Below, in pieces: positions 33,118-40,893 of a stretch of DNA of 49,766 nucleotides. Source of the stretch: CANGYM01 sp044372405 (GTDB lineage: Bacteria; Pseudomonadota; Alphaproteobacteria; JAJTHO01; CANGYM01). The stretch covers positions 1 through 49,766 of the forward strand of contig JBILRW010000009.1 in NCBI GenBank assembly GCA_044372405.1. The letters are read 5' to 3'. Both the position numbers and the translations under genes were made by a program. The notes below the pieces were generated by a model. It saw only the letters and a program-made list of their open reading frames with translations, was not told the DNA's origin and did not search any database. Within the stretch, counting starts at the first letter, position 1; each line of letters opens with the position of its first letter.

Positions 33118-34911
33118 TTACGGGGTTTTCCCATCTGTGCCAAGGAAATTTTTGGCGGATGTTGTGACTGCCGCCAAGACAAGAGATGCCAACATAGCCT
33201 GAGCAACGATTATCATAGCTTCCTTTGTTCGCATAATGGTCAAAAACACCTTGTCTTTTTCTACGCCTTGCATGGCCCAGTGCTGCAAAAGATTTGCCAT
33301 GTTATGGGTGCCCTCTGGACGCTGTATTTCCTTGAACAGGGGGAGCAATAAGGTAAGGCTATCTAGTTGTTCTAAAAATGTTTTTGATTTTAAATTATTT
33401 TTTGGCCACTTAGTCTCTAGCCATGTTGCGAAAGATGGGTCCTTTTGTAAAGAATTGATAATTTTTCCGGCGATTTGTTCGTCAGAATCGTTCCGAGTAT
33501 CGCCCAAGGCATCAGCCAAAATCGCTATTATGGGGCGGACACGCTGAAGAATGACGGGGTCGATCCCGGGGTTTGGTCCAGGGTTGTCTGTTATTTGTTT
33601 AAGGGCGTTCCAGTCTGTTTTGAAAGAAGTCAGCTCTGGATTTGCTAAAATGAAAATCTTTGGGGGAATCTGCGAAAAAATTTTTTGTCCCAAATGGATG
33701 TCTTGGGGTGTTGCAGATAGATATAATGTGGGGTTATGAGAAAGTTGTCCTGGATTAGGCAAGATGGGGGTGCCATCAACAATCATTGGCATTTCAATTT
33801 TATAGTTTACTTCCTTAAGATTCGAGGGTGAATGGGCAACAATTTGAGTGACCATAAAAGTCATGCAGGCCGCACTGACCGCTGTTATGCCCAGATGTTT
33901 TTCTGGATTATCAGGGGTTTCTTGAGAGGCCCTATTGGTACAAACGGCCGCCCCGGCATTCCCCAAAAGGCCCAACTCAGGGGCCCCTGGAAAATAAAGT
34001 TCCGATAGTCCGCGAAGGGTTCCCAAAAGGTTGCTAATCCCAAGAAGAGTATTGGTGTGCGGGTCGTGATCACGATGTTGCCAATTGCGTGCGGCCATGG
34101 CCAGGCTATTTAGGGCAATGGCTGCAGCGTTGGCAATTTTAACTGTTGTATTTTCAGTATAATTTGTGTCTGATAGTAAGGGCTCAACAGAGGGAAAAGC
34201 AAAAAGCGCAATCACACTGGCGGTCATTGCGTGGACGATATAGGCGGTTATGTCTCCCTTTTTATGGGTTTCGATAATGTCTTTCAGCTCTTCTGGAGAG
34301 AGGGGTCTAGTCTTTAAGTGCTCATCGACATGCTTAAGGATTTTTAAGAGCTGATTGAGGTCTACGGCGCTGCTGTTGACGATGCCTAAAGACGCTAAAT
34401 AGGCCCCTGTGGCCACCAGACGCAGCGTCGGATCCAGGGCAATCAGACTAACCAAAAAAGCAGCCGACCCCCCCGCAACTGCAGGCCCATACCAGTGGCC
34501 TGATTTTGGGATTTTAGGGATTTCTGATGAAGGAAGATCCAGGTTTTGTGCAGCCAGTTTATCGTTAACTTCGCGCCGTTTTTTATCGAATTTTAACGCC
34601 AGGGCATATCGGGCGGGCAATCCCAAGATCAAACAGGCCAAAAGAAAATTTTGGGCCAACAAGATCCGATCGCCAGAATCTGTTTGGGCCAGATCGCCAA
34701 TGACGGGCACGTCTTCATAAAGATCTCGAAGCTCTACATTACCGATAGTTTCCGGAACCCATTGAGAGTCTGGCACCAACCCCACGAGCATAGAAGCCCC
34801 CCCCGCCAAGGTGGAGGCGGTTGTGAGCCATGCTGCGAGCGCTGTTGTGAGTGCGCTAAGAAATTTTTTTCTATTTGTTTTAAAAGACTGTTGGGGCAAC
34901 GTCGAACCCAT
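33118..34911 (-). CDS. Hypothetical multi-pass membrane protein
   Basis: 597 residues, no family recognised. Hydrophobic segments occur at about 17-45 (LTTALAAWLTTASTLAGGA), 88-105 (LLACLILGLPARYAL), 148-190, 229-246, 270-283, 340-356 and 566-585, separated by hydrophilic loops; the largest loop (about 370-540) may be a soluble domain. It is lineage-specific in appearance and AT-richer than the core genes. ATG 34911 has no visible Shine-Dalgarno sequence and follows a very AT-rich leader. It lies directly downstream of tRNA-Pro on the same strand, but no copied tRNA end was found. Function unknown. Confidence 0.7.
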   Translation of the reverse strand: MGSTLPQQSFKTNRKKFLSALTTALAAWLTTASTLAGGASMLVGLVPDSQWVPETIGNVELRDLYEDVPVIGDLAQTDSGDRILLAQNFLLACLILGLPARYALALKFDKKRREVNDKLAAQNLDLPSSEIPKIPKSGHWYGPAVAGGSAAFLVSLIALDPTLRLVATGAYLASLGIVNSSAVDLNQLLKILKHVDEHLKTRPLSPEELKDIIETHKKGDITAYIVHAMTASVIALFAFPSVEPLLSDTNYTENTTVKIANAAAIALNSLAMAARNWQHRDHDPHTNTLLGISNLLGTLRGLSELYFPGAPELGLLGNAGAAVCTNRASQETPDNPEKHLGITAVSAACMTFMVTQIVAHSPSNLKEVNYKIEMPMIVDGTPILPNPGQLSHNPTLYLSATPQDIHLGQKIFSQIPPKIFILANPELTSFKTDWNALKQITDNPGPNPGIDPVILQRVRPIIAILADALGDTRNDSDEQIAGKIINSLQKDPSFATWLETKWPKNNLKSKTFLEQLDSLTLLLPLFKEIQRPEGTHNMANLLQHWAMQGVEKDKVFLTIMRTKEAMIIVAQAMLASLVLAAVTTSAKNFLGTDGKTP

Positions 34912-35010
34912 GGTTATTTTGATTTAGAAAAAATAAAAATATAACATAAAAAACAAAAAAATTAAATGCCATAAAAATTCCATCGGGGTGAAAAAATACA
35001 ATCATAGGTA

Positions 35011-35039
35011 TTGACACGCATTTCATACACTTGTATTGT
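35011..35039 (+). promoter_or_regulatory. Promoter of the XRE regulator with an internal operator-like palindrome
   Basis: TTGACA at 35011-35016, a 17-bp spacer, then TATTGT at 35034-35039. The perfect inverted repeat ATACA-CT-TGTAT (35025-35036) spans the spacer and the -10 box, the usual place for a repressor to block its own promoter. The promoter position rules out an earlier in-frame ATG at 35031 as the start. Confidence 0.65.
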
Positions 35040-35069
35040 ACCTTTTATGTGAAAAATAAAGGAAAAATT

Positions 35070-35528
35070 ATGTCAAATCCTCATGTTGTTGATTCCTATG
35101 TGGGCCAGCGGTTGCGCATCCGGCGTAACATGCTGGGCATTACCCAGGGGGATTTGGGCGATAAAATTGGCCTGACCTTTCAGCAAATTCAAAAATATGA
35201 ACGCGGGGCCAACCGGATTAGTGCCAGCCGTTTGTTTGAAATCAGCCGGGCGCTGGATGTGCCCATTACGTTTTTTTTTGAGAGTCTTGATTTTCAAGAT
35301 GTTTCGTCCCCGCTGGCCTATCACTTGCACGAGGATGATGAAGTGTATGGGGAGGAACTGGATCCCTTAAAACGTCGGGATTCCCTGGAATTTCTTCAGG
35401 CGTTTTACGCCATTCAGGATGAAGATGTGCGCAGCAAAATTTTTGATTTGGTCAAAACGCTGCAATCTGCGGTGAAGCCCAAGGCCAAAAGAAGAGATGA
35501 TGGTGTATCGGGCTTAGACCCCCTGTAA
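35070..35528 (+). CDS. XRE family transcriptional regulator
   Basis: 152 residues from ATG 35070, with AAAGGA upstream. The N-terminal helix-turn-helix (about 8-65: YVGQRLRIRRNMLGITQGDL, then TFQQIQKYERGANRIS) belongs to a type widespread in alphaproteobacteria, where such proteins act as phage-repressor-like regulators, some controlling symbiosis or stress genes. The C-terminal 80 residues are acidic and helical. Autoregulation is suggested by the palindrome in its promoter. It converges on the gene at 35514-35837, overlapping by 15 bp. Confidence 0.92.
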   Translation: MSNPHVVDSYVGQRLRIRRNMLGITQGDLGDKIGLTFQQIQKYERGANRISASRLFEISRALDVPITFFFESLDFQDVSSPLAYHLHEDDEVYGEELDPLKRRDSLEFLQAFYAIQDEDVRSKIFDLVKTLQSAVKPKAKRRDDGVSGLDPL

Positions 35529-35837
35529 AGGGGACACCAGGACCAGAAAGCGTCTGTTGTCGTTGCCCGCTTTACGGAAAGAAGGGTAGGTAAGCTGGGG
35601 CACGGGATCGGGCCACAGCATATCTTCGGACAGGGACATGGCCTCGTCAATCAGGGCCATTTCAATGGCGTCCAGTTCGGCAAACAGCTCGTCCTGGTCA
35701 ACGGCATCCTGGGCGATCAGCTCGGACAGGGCCCGTTGGCGCATTTCCAGATTCTGGAGATGCGTGTGGGATGTCCGCGTAAACTTCGCCAGATCTTTCA
35801 AATGGCTGAAGCATTGTTCCAGAATACCAAAAAACAT
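35514..35837 (-). CDS. Small hypothetical helical protein
   Basis: 107 residues, cytoplasmic, strongly helical and acidic in the middle (DELFAELDAIEMALIDEAMS). No family recognised. The downstream end overlaps the XRE gene on the opposite strand. ATG 35837 has a plausible GAGGG site about 6 nt upstream. Codon pattern and composition resemble neighbouring core genes, which supports it being real. Confidence 0.6.
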   Translation of the reverse strand: MFFGILEQCFSHLKDLAKFTRTSHTHLQNLEMRQRALSELIAQDAVDQDELFAELDAIEMALIDEAMSLSEDMLWPDPVPQLTYPSFRKAGNDNRRFLVLVSPLQGV

Positions 35838-35899
35838 AAAAAACCCTCGAAAGGAATCGGTTTGTATCCTAGAGTATGGGGGAAAAGGTTTAAGAAAAT

Positions 35900-36718
35900 A
35901 TGAATGTTAACGTTTGGCAGGCGTGGCTGGCTTCTTTAAAGGCGTTTGGGGGCAAGATCTTCCGAAGCCCAGAGGGGATAAAGCGCCTTTTTATTGTTCT
36001 GTTTGCAGTGGGGGTGTTTTACGTCGGCTGGTCATCGGTGTATGAGTACTGGGTTTTGGGAACCGATGGGAAAAAGGGGGAGCATGCCTATGCACAGGCC
36101 GAAACTCTGGTAAAAGATCAGTCCTGGGACGAGGCGCTGCGGGTTTTGTTTGAGGCGGAACTTTCCTATCGCCAGGCCCGTGATGTTTACGGCGCGGTGG
36201 ATGTGGAAATCATGAAGGCCCTGGTGTATGCCAAAAAAGGGGATGCGGTGATGAGTGCCTATATCATGCAGCGGGCCACCGATGCCGTGAAGGCCCGCAA
36301 GGATCCCCTGTTGTTGTCGTATTTTTACGAACATTTGCTGTTGGTGGCGGTGCAGTATGGGCAGTTTTCTTCCATACCCAATCTTGCCAACCAAAATGTG
36401 GAATTGTTATTGTCCCAAAAGAAAAAAAAGCGCGCCGCGACATCCTTGGTGGTTTTGGCGGATCAGGTGCGCGAAAACGGGGGGCCCGCCCCAATGGTGA
36501 TTGAGCTGTATACGCGGGCGTTGTTTTTGTATGAACAAGAGGGGGATGTCTATAATCAAGCCCAGTGTCACGAGCGTATTGCGTCAGTCATTTCAACGGT
36601 GGATCATAAGGCCGCCCTGGCCGCGTATCAACGGGCGCAAACCCTCTTTCTTCAGGCGGAAAAACCAGAACGATCGGATATGATTGAGAAAAAAATAAAA
36701 GAATTGGGGGGGATCTAA
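35900..36718 (+). CDS. Membrane-anchored TPR-like protein
   Basis: 272 residues. One N-terminal membrane segment (about 30-46, LFIVLFAVGVFYVGWSS) is followed by an all-helical domain with tetratricopeptide-like spacing: AETLVKDQSWDEALRVLFEA, then ALVYAKKGDAVMSAYIMQRA and YNQAQCHERIASVIS...ALAAYQRAQTLF. It is probably an inner-membrane protein with its TPR domain in the periplasm, acting as a binding scaffold; its partner is unknown. It ends 7 bp before rlmE on the same strand, so cotranscription is likely. Confidence 0.8.
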   Translation: MNVNVWQAWLASLKAFGGKIFRSPEGIKRLFIVLFAVGVFYVGWSSVYEYWVLGTDGKKGEHAYAQAETLVKDQSWDEALRVLFEAELSYRQARDVYGAVDVEIMKALVYAKKGDAVMSAYIMQRATDAVKARKDPLLLSYFYEHLLLVAVQYGQFSSIPNLANQNVELLLSQKKKKRAATSLVVLADQVRENGGPAPMVIELYTRALFLYEQEGDVYNQAQCHERIASVISTVDHKAALAAYQRAQTLFLQAEKPERSDMIEKKIKELGGI

Positions 36719-36725
36719 ACCCATT

Positions 36726-37397
36726 ATGCGTTTTGAAAAATCCATCCGAAAATTTAATAAACACCACAGCGAAATCACCAAGCGTTGGCTGAAACGTCAG
36801 GATCGCGATCCCTTTGTTCATCAGGCCCGGGCGGAGGGGTTTCGGTCCCGCGCTGTCTATAAATTACAGGAAATTCACGAAAAGTATCATTTGCTGCACC
36901 CAGGCACCGTGGTTTTGGATTTGGGGGCCGCGCCGGGCAGTTGGACGCAATGGTGCGTGCATCAGGGGTGCTTTGTGATTGCGGTGGATCGTTTGCCCAT
37001 GGATCCCCTGCCGGGGGCCACGGTTTTGTGCGCGGATTTACAGGATGATGCGGCGTTTACGGCGGTTCAAGAGGCTCTGGGGGATCGCATCCCCCAAATT
37101 ATCCTCAGCGACATGGCCCCCAATACAACCGGACATCGTGCAACAGATCATTTGCAAGTGATGGCCTTATGTGATTTGGTTTTCTCATGGTCGCTGACGA
37201 TGTTACCGAAAGGGGGATGTATGGTGATGAAATCCTTTGATGGATCAGAAACCCAGGCTTTTTTGAAAACATGCCGTGTGCATTTTGATCATGTGGCCCG
37301 GTACAAGCCTGAGGCCAGCCGCAAAGAATCATCAGAGTTTTACATCATTGCCCAGGGATTTCGGGGAACACCTTCGTCACAAGAGCCATCAGAATAA
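36726..37397 (+). CDS. rlmE: 23S rRNA (uridine2552-2'-O)-methyltransferase
   Basis: 223 residues. An SAM-dependent enzyme (FtsJ/RrmJ) that methylates U2552 in the peptidyl-transferase A loop late in 50S assembly. SAM-binding LDLGAAPGSWTQW (about 63-75), DMAPNTTGHRATDH with the catalytic aspartate, and the lysines K38 region (RAVYKL) and VMKSFDG complete the K-D-K-E set, ending with ESSEFYIIA. The N-terminal part (SKRWLKRQDRDPFVHQA type) is canonical. It follows the TPR gene closely. Confidence 0.95.
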   Translation: MRFEKSIRKFNKHHSEITKRWLKRQDRDPFVHQARAEGFRSRAVYKLQEIHEKYHLLHPGTVVLDLGAAPGSWTQWCVHQGCFVIAVDRLPMDPLPGATVLCADLQDDAAFTAVQEALGDRIPQIILSDMAPNTTGHRATDHLQVMALCDLVFSWSLTMLPKGGCMVMKSFDGSETQAFLKTCRVHFDHVARYKPEASRKESSEFYIIAQGFRGTPSSQEPSE

Positions 37398-37418
37398 CAA
37401 TAAAAATAAGGAGCTGTT

Positions 37419-38225
37419 ATGCGTTTAATGGGTACCTCTAAAAACCTAACTTTTTCGTCATTGCGAGGAGCAACGCGACGAAGCAATCTAGGGTTTCCGG
37501 GAGCTGTGGAATTTCTGGATTGCTTCGCTGCGCTCGCAATGACGGTTAATAAAAGAGCCTTAATCATTTGGATCATCATGATTGTGATGGGAACCACGGC
37601 GGCCCATGCGGGGCCAGACACGTCGGATCGGTTGGTGAGTGATGCCTATTTTGTGGCCAAAAACCTCCTAAAAGGGAAAGATTTTGAAAAATCCCCACAA
37701 TGGCTGAAAGACAGCAAGGCGGTGATTATTATTCCCTCGCTCTATAAAGGGGGCTTTATCCTGGGGGGATCTGGGGGCAGTGGGGTGATTTTGGGCCGTT
37801 TGGAAGACGGGTCCTGGTCCTATCCTGGTTTTGTGGACATTGGGGGCGGTAGCCTGGGCCTGCAAATCGGTCTGTCGGTATCAGAGGCCATGATTTTTGT
37901 TCAGTCCAAAGAGCAATTGTCCGAACTTTTGGATGGACATTTTCGTTTCGGCGGGGATGCCGGCATTGCTGTGGCAACTGTGGGGGCGGGCCTTAGTGGC
38001 AGCACGGCTGTTTCTTCCAAAACGGATTTTATTGTGATTGCGAAATCTTCGGGGTTGTATGTGGGATTGTCTTTGGAGGGATCAAGCATTCGCACACGTT
38101 CGGATCTGGCCCATCAGTTTTATGGTCAGCCAACGTCTCTTCAGGATATCGTGATTACGGGCTCGGCCAATAACCCCAGGGCGGAGGATCTTCGGTCTTT
38201 TTTACAAAGCGTTTCGGATCGTTAA
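37419..38225 (+). CDS. SYLF-domain (Ysc84-like) lipid-binding protein with a repeat inserted near its start
   Basis: 268 residues as read. The SYLF domain fills about 70-265 (DSKAVIIIPSLYKGGFILGG, SYPGFVDIGGGS, FRFGGDAGIAVATVG), a family that binds phosphoinositide-like lipids and is exported in bacteria. A signal peptide (ALIIWIIMIVMGTTAAHA) starts only at about residue 47. Everything before it, residues 13-42, is the translation of an inserted palindromic repeat. The ATG at 37419 has a good AAGGAG site; the ATG at 37539, just before the signal peptide, has none. The insertion therefore probably adds a hydrophilic extension before the signal sequence and may impair export. Confidence 0.85.
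   Translation: MRLMGTSKNLTFSSLRGATRRSNLGFPGAVEFLDCFAALAMTVNKRALIIWIIMIVMGTTAAHAGPDTSDRLVSDAYFVAKNLLKGKDFEKSPQWLKDSKAVIIIPSLYKGGFILGGSGGSGVILGRLEDGSWSYPGFVDIGGGSLGLQIGLSVSEAMIFVQSKEQLSELLDGHFRFGGDAGIAVATVGAGLSGSTAVSSKTDFIVIAKSSGLYVGLSLEGSSIRTRSDLAHQFYGQPTSLQDIVITGSANNPRAEDLRSFLQSVSDR
37456..37544. repeat. Palindromic core element without outer termini
   Basis: 89 bp, CGTCATTGCGAGGAGC at one end and CGCTCGCAATGACG at the other, with inner arms GAAGCAATC and GATTGCTTC. It is the same core found inside the elements at 4142-4269 and, inverted, at 38834-38959, but without the GGACTTACG termini. It lies within the reading frame of the SYLF gene and leaves it open. Confidence 0.85.
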
Positions 38226-38236
38226 GATAAGGTGTC

Positions 38237-38752
38237 CTAAAGTTCTTTGGTTTTCCCGTTCATGCCATAATGCAGTGTGTACTCTTTATCTGCAAAAATA
38301 TGCTGATCGGCGCGGCGCGTTTCGGCGTTGATCACGATGGGGGCCCGAAGGTTCAGGGTAATTTTGTGACCAAATTTGGCATCTTCGCGGATGCTGGCAA
38401 TGTGCAGCAAAAGTAAATCCTGGTCTTTGATTTTATAGTGTTTGCAAAGACCAGTAGCGTCCTCTTTGTCAATCAGGGGGGATTGGGATGTGGTGGGAAA
38501 CACGATGAAGGATAAGTGGGGTTCATCCAGGGAAATCAACAACCGAAAGGGCGTTTCGGTTTCCGTTTGGGGCAATTTGACCAGGGCAAAGGTTTTAAAC
38601 TCTGAAAACCCGATAATGCCTTGCTCAAAGGTCAAAATGGTATCGGTACCCACCACAAAATCACCAAAATGATTGGTCAGCAGGATATCCTGTGGCCCAG
38701 TTTTGGGGGAGCGAAGGGTCTCGTCTAAAAGCGTATTAAGGGCGTAGTCCAT
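38237..38752 (-). CDS. fliW: Flagellar assembly factor FliW
   Basis: 171 residues from ATG 38752 (MDYALNTLLDE), with GGGAG 8 nt upstream. FliW binds flagellin and the regulator CsrA, so that flagellin synthesis matches export. FEQGIIGFSEFKTFAL (about 41-56) and the C-terminal NLRAPIVINAETRRADQ are family signatures. It lies far from flagellin or csrA genes in this window, but its upstream sequence resembles the flgF promoter in type and distance. FliW is best known from Firmicutes, Epsilonproteobacteria and spirochaetes, so its presence in an alphaproteobacterium-like genome is noteworthy. Confidence 0.88.
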   Translation of the reverse strand: MDYALNTLLDETLRSPKTGPQDILLTNHFGDFVVGTDTILTFEQGIIGFSEFKTFALVKLPQTETETPFRLLISLDEPHLSFIVFPTTSQSPLIDKEDATGLCKHYKIKDQDLLLLHIASIREDAKFGHKITLNLRAPIVINAETRRADQHIFADKEYTLHYGMNGKTKEL

Positions 38753-38797
38753 GATGTAATCTCCCATTGGGGATATCGTTTTTGTCCTTAATCATGA

Positions 38798-38813
38798 TTC
38801 AAAAAGTGTGCCA
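38798..38813 (-). promoter_or_regulatory. Possible sigma-54 type promoter of fliW
   Basis: On the minus strand TGGCACACTTTTTGAA: a perfect -24 element and correct spacing, but TTGAA in place of TTGCA at -12. It ends 45 nt before the fliW start, the same distance as the exact-match promoter at flgF. Confidence 0.45.
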
Positions 38814-38833
38814 AAGTCCAGTCTTTCATTTAT

Positions 38834-38959
38834 GCAGGACTTACGCAGAGCCTTGCGTCTGGCGAGCGAAGCGAAGCAATCCAGAAATGTCATCGCTGCC
38901 GGAAACTCTGGATTGCCACGCCTCCTACGGAGGCTCGATGACGTTGTGCGTAAGTGCTG
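38834..38959. repeat. Nested palindromic element, copy 3, core inverted
   Basis: 126 bp with termini GCAGGACTTACGCAGAGCCTT and TTGTGCGTAAGTGCTG. The outer arms are in the same orientation as in copy 1 (4142-4269), but the inner core is reversed: the GAAGCAATCCAG arm comes first and the GCCTCCTACGGAGGC arm last. It lies between fliW and the HExxH gene. Confidence 0.87.
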
Positions 38960-39042
38960 TTATGTTTCTGAAATTGATTTTTTTCTAAAAATCAATTATG
39001 ATTAATTTTTATTTTTAATAATCAATCATTTTAAGGACCACA

Positions 39043-40119
39043 ATGTTTACGGGGATCTCCAAAAATACAAGCCAGTACTTACTGTCAGGCCTAGTAACCT
39101 TTGCCATTACAATGGGTATTGGTTTTGGTGTACAAACATTAAAAAATATAAGCACACCAGAAAAACCAAATTCTCATCCTATTCCCCTTTTAATTCTAAG
39201 TACTTTTTCTGCTCTTATCGTGTCCTCTATAATGCCAAAAGCCATGGAAATGAATAGAAAAGAAAAAAGGGCGTTTATAGATCTCTGTATAAAAGCCCTT
39301 AAAGAAACCAATCAATATCCTCCTGAGTATCTAGGGCTTATCCGTAGGATCACTGACCCCGAATATGTTGTTTTTGTAAATCCATCGTATTTCCCGGAAG
39401 GTCAATATCAATATGGGGCCTGTGATGGAAAAACATTCTATATAGGAAAACCTGTAAAAGGTAAGAATCAAGACTTTGTAGCCTATCCTCAAGCCCTACT
39501 TCATGAACTTACGCATTCCTTAAAACCTGATTCTTCAAAACCTGATTCTTCTATTGACGAAAAAAGCTATCTCGAATGGATGAGAGCAATGCTCTGCGAA
39601 GAAGTTGTTGCCGAATCTTCAGTCTTTTACGGGCTCTCAAAAGCTCTTTTAGACCCAAATCGGAAAAAGCCTCTTTACCTTAATCATCTTTGTATTCCAA
39701 AAAATCTTGCTATTTCTAATGATTTGCACAAAAATATAAAAGAAATAAGCAGCCAACAGGGATTACCCAAAGAGGAAAAGGAAATTTTATTGGAGAGCCT
39801 TGTTTTTCTTTATCTTATGGACAGTGCTTTTAAAAGCCCGAGATGGATTGAAAGTTATACTCAATACTTCAACGCGGAGAATGGAACAAATCACGATCCG
39901 AATCAATATTTCGAGCCCCCTTTGCTCCCCCTCACCCTAGCCAGAGCTGTGCAGGATGTTTTTAAAAACAACTCTAAGATTGCTGTTGTTTGGCACACAA
40001 TGACAGGCATTGACTCTCAAACTCTCAGCCTTGCTGCTCAGCAAGCCCAGTGGCCAAGATTCAAATCAGACATCGAGCCTGTGGCTGCTTTATCTCAGCA
40101 AGGGAGATTCGATCGCTAA
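39043..40119 (+). CDS. Putative membrane-anchored zinc metallopeptidase (HExxH)
   Basis: 358 residues. Two hydrophobic segments near the N-terminus (about 12-31 and 46-63) anchor it. HELTH at 154-158 within QALLHELTHSL is a zinc-peptidase-type motif, and CEEVVAE at 185-191 could supply the third ligand, as in gluzincins. No named family is recognised, so activity is a prediction. A small tandem duplication (KPDSS twice, 161-170) lies right after the motif. AT-rich, with AAGGA before the ATG. It sits directly downstream of a palindromic element and looks lineage-specific; a secreted or surface protease is one possibility. Confidence 0.65.
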   Translation: MFTGISKNTSQYLLSGLVTFAITMGIGFGVQTLKNISTPEKPNSHPIPLLILSTFSALIVSSIMPKAMEMNRKEKRAFIDLCIKALKETNQYPPEYLGLIRRITDPEYVVFVNPSYFPEGQYQYGACDGKTFYIGKPVKGKNQDFVAYPQALLHELTHSLKPDSSKPDSSIDEKSYLEWMRAMLCEEVVAESSVFYGLSKALLDPNRKKPLYLNHLCIPKNLAISNDLHKNIKEISSQQGLPKEEKEILLESLVFLYLMDSAFKSPRWIESYTQYFNAENGTNHDPNQYFEPPLLPLTLARAVQDVFKNNSKIAVVWHTMTGIDSQTLSLAAQQAQWPRFKSDIEPVAALSQQGRFDR

Positions 40120-40155
40120 GATAGGTTGCCGCCGTCTGACCTTCCACGTTTGCTG

Positions 40156-40893
40156 CTAAACAAACGTCTCCCCCAAATACACGGTTTTGACGGCGGGGTC
40201 GTGGATAATTTGCTGGGGCGTGCCTTCGCGCAGGACCTGCCCATCGTGCAGGATATAGGCGCGATCCACCATGGCCAGGGTTTCCCGCACATTGTGATCG
40301 GTAATCAAAACCCCCAGGCCACGATTTTTTAATTGATGGACCAGGTCCCGAATGTCGGCGACAGCAATGGGGTCAATACCGGCCAGGGGTTCATCCAGCA
40401 GAATATATGCCGGATCGGCAGCCAGCGCCCGGGCAATTTCCGTGCGGCGGCGCTCTCCCCCGGACAGCATTTCCCCCTTGGCCGCTCGCAGATCGGTTAA
40501 TTTGAATTCATCGAGCAGACGATCCAGCTTTTTTTGCCGCTGGGCCTTTTTGGGCTCGGTAATTTCCAAAATGGCCATGATATTTTGCGCAACCGTTAGA
40601 CCCCGAAAAATTGAATTTTCCTGGGGTAAATAGCCCAGACCCAGGCGGGCGCGATTGTCGATGGGTTGCGCCGTGACATCTTTTCCATCCAAAACAATAC
40701 GGCCCCCCGTGGGTCGGACAAGACCTGTCATAATATAAAAACACGTGGTTTTGCCTGCCCCGTTGGGCCCCAAAAGGCCGACGATTTCCCCTTTTTTAAC
40801 GTAAAGACTCACGTCCGATAAAATGGTTTTGGTGCCGTAGGCTTTTTCCAAATGATATCCCGCCAGGCAGGGGGAGGGGAGGGTATGAAGCAT
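40156..40893 (-). CDS. lptB: LPS export ABC transporter ATP-binding protein LptB
   Basis: 245 residues. Cytoplasmic ATPase that drives lipopolysaccharide extraction by LptFG. Walker A GPNGAGKTT, the Q-loop region LPQENSIFRGLT, signature LSGGERRR, Walker B YILLDEPLAGIDP, and the H-loop ITDHNVRET are all intact. The ATG directly follows the lptA stop (TAAATG across both genes). LptF and LptG are elsewhere. Confidence 0.97.
   Translation of the reverse strand: MLHTLPSPCLAGYHLEKAYGTKTILSDVSLYVKKGEIVGLLGPNGAGKTTCFYIMTGLVRPTGGRIVLDGKDVTAQPIDNRARLGLGYLPQENSIFRGLTVAQNIMAILEITEPKKAQRQKKLDRLLDEFKLTDLRAAKGEMLSGGERRRTEIARALAADPAYILLDEPLAGIDPIAVADIRDLVHQLKNRGLGVLITDHNVRETLAMVDRAYILHDGQVLREGTPQQIIHDPAVKTVYLGETFV

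Noticed and set aside
33025..34911. Second tRNA-linked island at tRNA-Pro
   Set aside because: No repeat of the tRNA-Pro 3' end was seen further along.
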